Of a DNA stretch of 7,460 nucleotides, positions 1 through 6,731 are shown piece after piece. The stretch is from Methanosaeta sp. NSP1 (GTDB lineage: Archaea; Halobacteriota; Methanosarcinia; Methanotrichales; Methanotrichaceae). The position numbers were made by a program, and so were the translations under genes. Where the stretch lies: the NCBI GenBank assembly GCA_002256595.1, contig NOLC01000083.1, forward strand, positions 1 to 7,460, given 5' to 3'. Every line of letters starts with the position of its first letter. Within the stretch, counting starts at the first letter, position 1. The notes beneath the pieces were generated by a model. The model made no database searches, was not told the DNA's origin, and worked only from the letters and a program-made list of their open reading frames with translations.

Positions 1-190
1 AGCCGAGATCATGAACCCGCAAGAGGTCCTCTTCTTCCGCGGCCACGGGCTCTATCCGGCAGACTTGGTCGTCGATTGAGCCCTCCTCCTCCATGAGCTT
101 GTAGGCCAGAGCAAGCCGCACTGGATTGAAGGGATGCTCAGGGCCGAAGTTATAGGCCTGGAATTTATCGCTGTAGCAGAGATAGATCAT
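1..190 (-). CDS. Histone deacetylase / AcuC-like family protein, N-terminal part (runs off the left edge)
   Basis: About 63 codons are visible from an ATG at 190 to the window edge, so the gene is cut by the window and not by a stop. The N-terminus has the family hallmark of a Tyr-rich start, then YNFGPEHPFNPVRL (about residues 13-26), and further on EEDLLRVHD (about 53-61), matching the conserved L-x-x-VH region near the start of zinc-dependent arginase-fold deacetylases. The catalytic His-Asp residues and zinc ligands lie beyond the window. Known members remove acetyl groups from lysines or small acetylated amines; bacterial AcuC acts on acetyl-CoA synthetase. The gene starts 3 nt after the stop of the zinc-ribbon gene (TAATAA then ATG), so the two are probably co-transcribed and translationally coupled. 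Family assignment is strong; the substrate is unknown. Confidence 0.85.
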   Translation of the reverse strand, partial: MIYLCYSDKFQAYNFGPEHPFNPVRLALAYKLMEEEGSIDDQVCRIEPVAAEEEDLLRVHDLG

Positions 191-193
191 TTA

Positions 194-391
194 TTATTTG
201 TATCCCTTCTCCACCAGGCCGTCGCTCCAGTAGTTGTCGCATCTCTTGCAGTAGAAGATGGTCTCAATCACTATCTTCTTCCATTTGTCTGCATCCAGCG
301 CCCTCCGGAGTTCCTTTTGCTCGCATTCAATGCCGCATTTGGGGCAGAAAGGCACATAATGCTCTAATACGGCCTGGTCATCATCAGCCAT
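194..391 (-). CDS. Small zinc-ribbon protein, 65 aa
   Basis: The 65-residue protein has two CxxC pairs, FCPKCG (Cys16/Cys19) and YCKRCD (Cys48/Cys51), separated by a charged helix-like stretch. This is the layout of a single zinc ribbon. An extra Cys23 is also present. There is no signal peptide or membrane segment, so it should be cytosolic. The ATG at 391 is preceded by GAGG seven bases upstream (on the minus strand), a plausible Shine-Dalgarno site. It sits 54 nt after the protease stop and 3 nt before the deacetylase start. Its job is not known; a structural, nucleic-acid-binding or adaptor role for the deacetylase are all possible, and none is shown by the sequence. Confidence 0.7.
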   Translation of the reverse strand: MADDDQAVLEHYVPFCPKCGIECEQKELRRALDADKWKKIVIETIFYCKRCDNYWSDGLVEKGYK

Positions 392-445
392 GATTAATCC
401 TCATTATTGAGGAAGCCGGTCGGGGCAAAAAAGCTGTCGGTGATC

Positions 446-1260
446 CTATGCCGGCCAGACGCCGGCCAGGGCGCAGCCGGCTAAAAATCCCATGATGGCC
501 CCGGAATTGAGGAATGGCAGGCCGGCCTGGGGCCGATCCCGCGATGTGCTCATGAGCAGCATAAATCCCAGGTAGGTCCCCAGCATGGCCCCCAGTGCCG
601 GTATGTTGACGCCGAAGAATCCGCTGGCTGCAAGGGAGGTGTTGGTCCTGGGCTTGTCCGGTCCTGGCCGGATAAGAAGGACTGATCTTTGCGGAAGCTG
701 TAGCTGCGGCTTTTCGGCACCACGAAGAGCAGGGGAGCCTTCATCCTGATCACCCCTTCCGCCAGGGAGACCATATGGCGGGTCTTGTAGACGGATATGG
801 CATCGTATACCGCCAAAATGATCAGAAGCATGAGCGCAGGGATGGCAGTCATGCTCACCCCGAACAGCGAGCTTATTCCTGCCGACACCACAATGCCCAG
901 CCCATCGATGACATACCACTCCGGATAGCATCGGATGAGCAGCAGCGCTGCTGCCGCTGCCAGCAGGGCATAGATGGGGAGCAGAAAGGCTGCCGCCAGA
1001 TAGTATATGCTGCTGGCTATGGCGATTTGGATAAAAACGCTAACTATCCAGCTCTGATTCTTTTTTATGGCCAGGAGAAGAAAGGCTGTGAATGCCAGGA
1101 TGAGAAGCATATAATAGACCGGATTGGAGGCTGATCCCGGGTTCTCAAATACCCTGCTATCGCCGGCAGATATGGCCGGGGTGACTGCCAGGGCTAAAAG
1201 CTGTACTGCGATCACCAGAAGGAGCATCGACAGCGATTGTATCCTCAGGCTCCCGGACAT
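446..1260 (-). pseudogene. Presenilin-like intramembrane aspartyl protease (peptidase family A22), frame-broken, GxGD motif lost
   Basis: Two reading frames together make one archaeal presenilin/signal-peptide-peptidase homologue. The N-part, from ATG 1260, has about six hydrophobic segments. It includes LAVYDAISVYKT with Tyr152-Asp153, the first catalytic aspartate motif (YD), followed by a conserved loop (AEGVIRMKAPLLFVVPK, about 167-183). The C-part is in another frame and ends at 446. It contains IPALGAMLG, the PAL motif, then RPQAGLPFLN and a last membrane helix, as in archaeal family members. The expected GLGD motif with the second catalytic Asp, which lies between them, is in neither frame. 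The break is near 640-675 and appears to remove roughly 15-25 residues as well as shift the frame. The start ATG shares its A with the TGA of the CYTH gene (TGATG), so it was translated as part of that operon. A TTG at 1284 is a less likely start. As written, the product could not be an active protease. Confidence 0.8.
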
Positions 1261-1770
1261 CAGATCTGCTCTCTCTTGACGCAAGCATTAAGCTGCCGCT
1301 TCTCTTCCAATAGCTCCAGGTATGAGCTTCTGATGGACTCATCCAGTCCCAGCTCTCCTAAGACCTTCAGAACCCTCCGCCTCGGCTCATCGATGTCCGC
1401 TTCAGCCTGCGCCTCCACCTCCAGAAAGCTACCCAAGCCCTCCACCTCATCCAGTGCCAGAGTAAGGCCCTGATAGCTGTATTTGCTGCGTCGCTTCCTG
1501 ACAGTGGCGGAGAGAGCGAACCCCAGATGGCCCAGGATCTGCTCCATCTGCCGGGTGTCATCTGTCCAGTTTGGGCCCCTTGTAAGTCAGACGGGCTCCC
1601 TCCTCCTTGATCCGGATGCGAAGAGCTTCGTCGCTTCTCCTGAAGTCGCGAAGGGGCGAATTGAAGTAGAGGTCCAGGTGGTTTTCCACCGCCACCAACT
1701 CGCCTCCCAGGGATGTTATCTTATCCGCCATGCCCTCCGGAGCACGGGCCTTGACCTCGACCTCGATCAT
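1260..1770 (-). pseudogene. CYTH-domain protein (CyaB / thiamine-triphosphatase-like), frame-broken
   Basis: The N-terminal 70 residues (1770 to the stop at 1558) begin MIEVEVKAR, giving the E3-x-E5-x-K7 signature that binds triphosphate and metal in CYTH enzymes. They continue through [21 protein letters not shown], the second strand pair. The remainder is in another frame, from about 1557 to 1260: [15 protein letters not shown], then TVRKRRSKYSY and LALDEVEGLGSFLEVE, all typical CYTH tunnel strands. Between LDR and DDT the family normally has about ten more residues (a TKxREExE strand), and these are missing. So the lesion looks like a deletion of tens of bases with a frame change, not a single-base slip. 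The ATG overlaps the valS stop (ATGA) and the stop overlaps the protease ATG. Family members hydrolyse inorganic or organic triphosphates, or act as class IV adenylate cyclases. The substrate here cannot be assigned. Confidence 0.8.
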
Positions 1771-4271
1771 CTTCTAACCAGCACGCTGGCGCCATCAAGG
1801 CGCAGTACATCCACCGCCAGCCCAGCGGAGAGGGTCTCGGTCTCTATCTCCGCTGCCTCTGCCGGGAGATCGAAGCTCTCACCATCCACATCGACTCTGA
1901 TCAGTCCTGAGGATTTTTGCCGGTGGCTGCCAGTGCCTTGATGATCCTGCCGCTTTTGTCCTTGAACCTGGGGCCGATGACCTTCATCTGGGGCTTGACC
2001 GCCACAGGCTTCATCTCGATATCCGGCTTTCCCGCCCGGCTCTCCACTGTGGAGTTGGCCACCCCGGAGAGGTCGAATGTCTCCAGGCCCAGATCGGAGT
2101 AGACCACAATTCCCGGCAGGGGGGCATTCAAGGCCATGCCCTTCTCCGCCTTATAGCGGCGGATGGCTGCCGCAATCTCCTTTATGGCCAGGCCGGCGGA
2201 ATCGACCTCTACGCCCGACTGCTCCGGCCAGCTCTGCACGTGAACGCTCTCCCCGGTCAGCGTATGGTAGATCTCCTCGGAGATGAAGGGAGTGAAGGGT
2301 GCCATGAGCCGGGCTAATGTCTCTAGGGCCCGGTAAAGTGTGCTCTGGGCCGCCCTCTTCTCCTGTCCGTCAGGCCCGTAGAGGCGGGCCTTGACCAGCT
2401 CGATATAATTGTCCGCCAGGGTCTCCCAGGCAAAGCCCCGGATGGCCTTCATGGTCTCGTCGAACTGGAAGGCATCCATTGCCTTTGTGGCTTTGACGAC
2501 CAGCCGGTCCAGCTCTCCTAAGAGCCAGCGGTCCACCTGGCCCGGCGTGGCATCCACATTGGCGATCAGGGGCAGGGAGAAACGGAATATGGACCACAGC
2601 TTCTGCTGGAAGCGGCTTGCGGCGGTGATCTCCTTCCACTGGAACATGATATCATTGCCCGGGCTGCCGCCCATGGCCCCCCATTGTCGCAAGGCATCGG
2701 CACCATTGGTGGCGAAAACCTCCTCCGGGCGGATGAAGTTGTTCAGGGACTTGGACATCTTGTGGCCGTCCTCGCCCAGGGCCATGCCATTCACCAATAT
2801 GGTGTCCCAGGGCCGGACGCCCTCCAGTGATTTGGTGCGCAGTATGGTATAGAAAGCCCAGGTGCGGATGATGTCATGCCCCTGGGGCCGAAGCTGGGTG
2901 GGCATCCTCAGATCTTTTCGGTCCGGCCAGCCGGCCACGGCCAGAGCGGAGATGGAGCTGTCCATCCAGGTGTCCAAAACATCCTTCTCCGGAATAAAAT
3001 CGTCGCTGCCGCATTTGCATCTCACCGGTGGCCTGGTCTGGTTGGGATCAAGGGGCAGCCATGGGTGTGGCGAAGATCCTCTGCCGGGAGATGCACCAGT
3101 CCCATTCCACAGAGTCGGCCCAGTTCTTGAGCCGCACCTGCATATGGGGAGGCACCCAATCTATCTCCTCCGCCGTCTTCTTGATCTCCTCGGCATTGAT
3201 CCGCACAAACCACTGCCTTTCGGATAGGATCTCAATGGGGGTCTTGCATCTCCAGCACAGGCCCACATTCTGCTCTAAAGGCTCCTGCTTGAAGATAATG
3301 TCCTCTTTTTGCATATCCTGGATGATTCTATCCTTGGCCTGGCTTACGGAGCAGCCGGCATAGGGCCCGGCCACGGCAGTCAGACGTCCCTCGCGATCTA
3401 TGACCTGGCGCAGAGGCAGGTGATGCTCCATCCACCATCGCACATCCTGCTTGTCTCCGAAGGTGCAGATCATGACTATTCCCGTGCCGAAGGCGGTATC
3501 CACAACCGGATCGGCCAGGACGGGAACCTCATAATCGAATATGGGAACCCGGACCGTTTTTCCAATGAATTTCTGGTAGCGCCCGTCATGGGGATTGACT
3601 GCCACCGCCACGCATGCGGGCAGTAGTTCAGGCCGGGAGGTGGCTATCTGCATCTCCCCCTCGGCGGAGACAAAGCGCATGTAGTTGAGGGTGGTGGTGC
3701 GGGAGTCATATTCCACCTCAGCAAAGGCTATGGCTGTGCCGCAGCGAGGACACCAGTTAACCGGATGGTCCTCCCGGTAGATCTGGCCGTTTTGGTGCAT
3801 GCGCACAAAGGAGGTCTGGGTCTTGACATAGTACTCCGGCTTCATGGTCACATACTCATTGGACCAGTCTATGGACAGGCCCAGCCGGCCCATGGACTTA
3901 TGGAAGCGCTCTATGGCCTCCTCAGTCAGCTTCTCGCACAGCCGACGAAACTCCTCCCGAGGCACCTGATTTTTGGTGATGTGGTTTATCTCCTCCACCT
4001 TGACCTCGGTGGGCAGGCCGTGGCAGTCCCAGCCCTGGGGGAACATGACATTGTAGCCCCTCATACGCTTGTAGCGGGCCACATAATCGATATAGCACCA
4101 GTTCAGAGCATTTCCGATATGGAAGTTCCCTGTAGGGTAGGGCGGGGGCGTGTCTATGATGTACTGCGGCTTCTTGGACTGCCAGTCAAAGTGATAGATG
4201 CAAGCATCCCAACTCTGCACCCATTTCTCTTCAATACAATTAAAGTCGTATTCTTTGGAGACCTCGCTCAT
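1767..4271 (-). pseudogene. valS: Valyl-tRNA synthetase, archaeal type, with two frame breaks
   Basis: The enzyme charges tRNA-Val with valine and edits misactivated threonine. The first segment (4271 to 3048) holds the HIGN active-site motif at about residues 51-54, GWDCHGLPTE, an editing domain with CPRCG, and WCISRQRIFATP. The second segment (in frame from about 3060 to 1901) begins WLPLDPNQTRPPV. It holds CKCGSDDFIPEKDVLDTWMDSS, GHKMSKS at 2747-2761, the anticodon-binding helices, and AEKGMALNAPL. A third frame (about 1920 to 1767) carries the true tail, IRVDVDGESFDLPAEAAEIE to SVLVRR, ending in TGA. At the first break about 14 residues (normally IPVWYCxxCGE) are absent, removing half of a zinc knuckle. 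At the second, one extra A in the five-A run at 1914-1918 would restore frame. ATG 4271 is chosen over TTG 4289 because AGGAG lies six bases upstream. The gene is normally essential and single copy, so either the sequence is faulty or another copy exists. Confidence 0.88.
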
Positions 4272-4349
4272 CAAAAGCTCCTGGCTCAATGGCTAGCTTA
4301 GGCAGTTGAACACAATGTTAATAGGATTATCGGTGGTACCGGTAGCAAT
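4272..4349. promoter_or_regulatory. Divergent promoter region between valS and tsr3
   Basis: This 78-nt spacer separates the divergent valS (minus) and tsr3 (plus) starts. It contains the valS Shine-Dalgarno AGGAG (4278-4282, minus strand) six bases before ATG 4271. An AT-rich stretch around 4314-4330 (TGTTAATAGGATTAT) could serve as a TATA element for either gene. A perfect 8-bp palindrome, TACCGGTA, lies at 4337-4344, just before the tsr3 start. No transcription start can be fixed from sequence alone. Confidence 0.45.
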
Positions 4350-4841
4350 ATGCAGCTTTTAGTCTACCATGCCAATCAGTGCGACCCAAAGAAGTGCTCG
4401 GGCAAGAAGCTGGCCCGCTTCGGCCTGGTCCGCCTGACAAAGCAAATAAGCCATCTGCGAGCTTTCCTGGTATTGAGCCCCTTCTCGGAAAAAGCCCTCT
4501 CACCACAAGACAGAGGAGCCAGAGGGCTGGCAGCTCTTGACTGTAGCTGGGCCCATGCCGAGGAGGCATTCTCCCGCACCTCTTTCATCTCCCGGGCTCT
4601 GCCATTCCTGGTGGCCGCCAATCCGGTCAACTACGGCAAGCCCTTCCAGCTCTCCACGGTGGAGGCACTGGCAGCCGGGCTGGTCATACTGGGAGAGGCT
4701 GCCCAGGCGGAACTGATACTCTCCAAATTCACCTGGGGGCATGTATTCCTGGAGCTGAACCGCGAGCCATTGCAGGAGTATGCCGCAGCCAGAGACTCCA
4801 CCCAGGTGGTTGAAATCCAGAATGCCTATCTATCGGAATGA
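4350..4841 (+). CDS. tsr3: Tsr3 family 16S rRNA aminocarboxypropyltransferase (formerly DUF367)
   Basis: The 163-residue protein matches the Tsr3 family along its whole length: YHANQCDPKKCSGKKL (6-21), LSPFSEKALSPQD (42-54), LDCSWAHAEEAF (63-74), LPFLVAANPVNYGKPF (84-99), LSTVEALAAGL (101-111) and KFTWGHVFLELNREPLQEY (126-144). Family members transfer the 3-amino-3-carboxypropyl group of S-adenosylmethionine to a pseudouridine in the small-subunit rRNA, a late step in ribosome maturation. Length is normal for an archaeal member and no break is seen. It is divergent from valS and followed 39 nt later by hsp20 on the same strand. The ATG at 4350 is the only sensible start; GGTAG four bases upstream is a weak ribosome-binding candidate. 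Confidence 0.93.
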   Translation: MQLLVYHANQCDPKKCSGKKLARFGLVRLTKQISHLRAFLVLSPFSEKALSPQDRGARGLAALDCSWAHAEEAFSRTSFISRALPFLVAANPVNYGKPFQLSTVEALAAGLVILGEAAQAELILSKFTWGHVFLELNREPLQEYAAARDSTQVVEIQNAYLSE

Positions 4842-4880
4842 ATATTAAGCATAAGACCTCTTTAATATAACGGTGTTTTT
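4841..4880 (+). promoter_or_regulatory. AT-rich promoter candidates and ribosome-binding site for hsp20
   Basis: The tsr3/hsp20 gap contains two TATA-like boxes: AATATTAAG at 4841-4849 and the stronger TTTAATATAA at 4861-4870. GGTG at 4872-4875, five bases before ATG 4881, is a plausible archaeal Shine-Dalgarno site. The upstream box would give a start of transcription near 4871, which fits a short leader. The downstream box at normal archaeal spacing would start near 4891, inside the gene. Confidence 0.45.
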
Positions 4881-5381
4881 ATGAAAGGCTTGGTGGCATC
4901 AGAAGAGCTGAAGAAGCTGCAAAAGAGAATGGATCGTCTTGTGGAGGACCTGGGGCTGGCCAGAATCGAGTCCAAGTATCTAGACGAGATGGAGCGCATG
5001 AAAAAGCGCCTGGGCGAGCTGACGGAGCAGGCGGAGATCGGCAGGGATGGAGAGGAGATGATAGAGCCTCTGGCCGATATGCAGGAGACGGATGGGGAGA
5101 TAATAGTGACCATGGACCTGCCGGGCATGGACAAGGAAGATGTAGATATAGCCCTGTCCAACGATGAGCTGTCTGTGGTAGCCCTGAGAAAGACGGAGAC
5201 GGATGCATCAGCAGGCAGCTACCACCAGCGCGAGCGCATCTACAGGAGATTTGAGCGGACCGTATCTCTGCCCACCGGGGTCAAGACGGATGAGGCCCGT
5301 GCAAAGCTCGAGAGCGGCGTGCTGATAATCAGCATCCCCAAAGCAGTGGTTACCACTCGAAAGAGAATCGCCATCGATTGA
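4881..5381 (+). CDS. Small heat-shock protein, Hsp20/alpha-crystallin family
   Basis: The 166-residue protein has a helical, coiled-coil-like N-terminal arm rich in Lys/Glu/Leu (about 8-52). An alpha-crystallin domain follows from about residue 60 to 154: DGEIIVTMDLPGMDKEDVDI (71-90), then RRFERTVSLPTGV (122-134) and AKLESGVLIISIPK (141-154), the last being the conserved strand ending in GVL-x-x-x-x-PK. The tail ends RKRIAID, giving an I-x-I motif (163-165) that typically docks into neighbouring dimers during oligomer assembly. Such proteins are ATP-independent holdases that bind unfolding proteins in the cytosol. The N-terminal arm is more regular and charged than usual. The stop codon directly abuts the ribBA stop on the other strand. 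Confidence 0.92.
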   Translation: MKGLVASEELKKLQKRMDRLVEDLGLARIESKYLDEMERMKKRLGELTEQAEIGRDGEEMIEPLADMQETDGEIIVTMDLPGMDKEDVDIALSNDELSVVALRKTETDASAGSYHQRERIYRRFERTVSLPTGVKTDEARAKLESGVLIISIPKAVVTTRKRIAID

Positions 5382-6590
5382 TCAGGGGGCATCGTCCTGG
5401 AGGAGGAGATGGTGCAGCTTATCCCTCTTCGTCTCCAGGTACCTTCTATTGATGCTGTTGGGCTCTATCTCCAGAGCAACGCGCTCAATTATCTTCAGGC
5501 CGTAACCCTCGAGGCCAATGACCTTCCTGGGATTATTGGTCAGAAGACGCATCTCCTTGATGCCCAGATCGACCAGGATCTGGGCTCCGATTCCATAGTC
5601 CCTCAGATCTGCGGCGTAGCCTAATTCATTGTTCGCTTCCACTGTATCGCAGCCAGCATCCTGCAGAGCATAGGCGCGCAGCTTATTGGCCAGGCCAATT
5701 CCCCTGCCCTCCTGGCGCATGTAAAGCAGAACTCCATTTCCACTCTGGCTGATCAGGCGCAGCGCCCGGCGTAGCTGCTCGCCGCAATCACAGCGCTGGG
5801 AGGAGAAGACATCTCCGGTAAGGCACTCCGAGTGCACCCGGACCAGGGCATCGGAAGATGCCGGATCTCCGGCTACAAGAGCCAGATGGCACTGCCCGTC
5901 TAAAATGGACTCATAGCCAATGACCCGGAAGGAGCCATAGTCCGTGGGCAGGCTCACATCTGAGACCTTGCGGATGAGGCACTCCCGATGCATGCGGTAT
6001 CTGATGAGGCTCTCAATGGTGAGCATCTTCAGGCCATGCTTCTCGGCGAATTTCTCCAGCTCTGCAAGCCTGGCCATGCTGCCGTCCTCATTCATGATCT
6101 CGCAGATCACACCAGCAGGATTTAGCCCAGCCAGCCTGGCCAGGTCAATGCAGGCCTCGGTGTGGCCGGATCGGCGCAGGACGCCTCCCTCTTTGGCTCG
6201 AAGGGGAAAGAGATGGCCGGGTGTCACAATATCGCACCTTTTGGTCTCGGGATCTATGAGGGCCTTCACTGTTGCAGCCCGATCGAAAGCAGAGATGCCT
6301 GTGGTGGTGCTGGCCCGGGCATCCACGGATAAGGTAAAAGCGGTTTGCATAGACTCGGTGTTCTGGAGGGTCATGAGAGGAAGCTCCAGTTCGTCCAGCC
6401 GCTCTCCAGTCATGGGCATGCAGACCAGGCCGCGGGCATGCCGGACCATGAAGTTGATGGCCTCCGGGGTCGCCTTTTCTGCGGCTATGACCAGGTCGCC
6501 CTCGTTCTCCCGGTTTTCATCATCCAATACGATGATAAAACGGCCGGCTTTGATATCTGATATCGCTTCTTCTACGGAGCAAAATGACAT
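5382..6590 (-). CDS. ribBA: Bifunctional RibBA: 3,4-dihydroxy-2-butanone-4-phosphate synthase / GTP cyclohydrolase II
   Basis: The 402-residue fusion catalyses both entry reactions of riboflavin synthesis: ribulose 5-phosphate to the four-carbon unit (RibB) and GTP to the pyrimidine precursor (RibA). The RibB domain (about 1-200) shows [10 protein letters not shown] (23-32), TGIS (97-100), RSGHTEA (140-146) and [16 protein letters not shown] (160-175). The RibA domain (about 205-400) shows [20 protein letters not shown] with zinc ligands Cys256, Cys267 and Cys269, [13 protein letters not shown] (292-304), and LLTNNPRK (349-356). Both domains look complete. The open frame extends to 6680, but the sequence before [10 protein letters not shown] is not family-like and would run into the promoter, so ATG 6590 is preferred. 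There is no strong ribosome-binding site. Many archaea instead use a separate RibB and a different GTP cyclohydrolase, so the bacterial-style fusion suggests past transfer. Confidence 0.93.
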   Translation of the reverse strand: MSFCSVEEAISDIKAGRFIIVLDDENRENEGDLVIAAEKATPEAINFMVRHARGLVCMPMTGERLDELELPLMTLQNTESMQTAFTLSVDARASTTTGISAFDRAATVKALIDPETKRCDIVTPGHLFPLRAKEGGVLRRSGHTEACIDLARLAGLNPAGVICEIMNEDGSMARLAELEKFAEKHGLKMLTIESLIRYRMHRECLIRKVSDVSLPTDYGSFRVIGYESILDGQCHLALVAGDPASSDALVRVHSECLTGDVFSSQRCDCGEQLRRALRLISQSGNGVLLYMRQEGRGIGLANKLRAYALQDAGCDTVEANNELGYAADLRDYGIGAQILVDLGIKEMRLLTNNPRKVIGLEGYGLKIIERVALEIEPNSINRRYLETKRDKLHHLLLQDDAP

Positions 6591-6731
6591 ACAAGACCAG
6601 AAGCAGTGCTGCTGCCTACTTAAGAGTTTTGTGGAATGCCGGAAGGGAAATCTATATTTTATGTTTATTGCATCAAACACGGCCTTCCGGCTCGAAACCC
6701 TTATGGGCTTGAAAAGATAAGCGCGTCCTTC
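6591..6731. promoter_or_regulatory. Divergent promoter region between ribBA and the lipoprotein gene
   Basis: This 141-nt spacer is shared by divergent genes. An AT-rich core at 6649-6671 contains CTATATTTTA, readable as a TATA box on either strand. At usual archaeal spacing, transcription of ribBA would start near 6629 and of the lipoprotein gene near 6683. The core lies between the arms of a 9-bp inverted repeat listed separately. No clear ribosome-binding site is visible for either start, so weak or leaderless initiation is possible. Confidence 0.45.
6638..6691. repeat. Perfect 9-bp inverted repeat flanking the ribBA/lipoprotein core promoter
   Basis: GCCGGAAGG at 6638-6646 and its exact reverse complement CCTTCCGGC at 6683-6691 are separated by 36 nt that include the TATA-like element. 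The arms fall close to the predicted transcription starts of both divergent genes, so a regulator bound to both arms could control both. A hairpin in RNA is an alternative, but the long AT-rich loop makes a strong structured element less likely. Confidence 0.55.

Noticed and set aside
1914..1918. Programmed -1 frameshifting in valS at the A run
   Set aside because: The site is not a canonical X-XXY-YYZ slippery heptamer, no clear downstream stimulatory structure was seen, and the other lesions nearby make an error or mutation more likely.
640..3066. Ribosome bypassing, intein or intron as the cause of the broken genes
   Set aside because: Those add sequence between the two halves of a gene; here protein segments are missing, so the sequence is shorter, not longer, than expected.
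3765..4301. Open plus-strand frame of 178 codons opposite valS
   Set aside because: It mirrors the strongly conserved ValRS catalytic domain, has no family-like motifs, and is explained by codon bias on the coding strand.
4337..4344. TACCGGTA palindrome before tsr3 as an operator
   Set aside because: An 8-bp palindrome is expected by chance fairly often and no second copy was seen; it is noted only within the promoter entry.
5944..6720. Open plus-strand frame of 258 codons opposite ribBA
   Set aside because: It is antisense to the RibB domain, is Ser/Arg/Met-rich with no recognisable domain, and overlaps the divergent promoter.
6636..6731. Longer start for the lipoprotein at 6636 and for ribBA at 6680
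   Set aside because: The two extensions would overlap each other across the promoter; one would bury a clear signal peptide and neither resembles its family.
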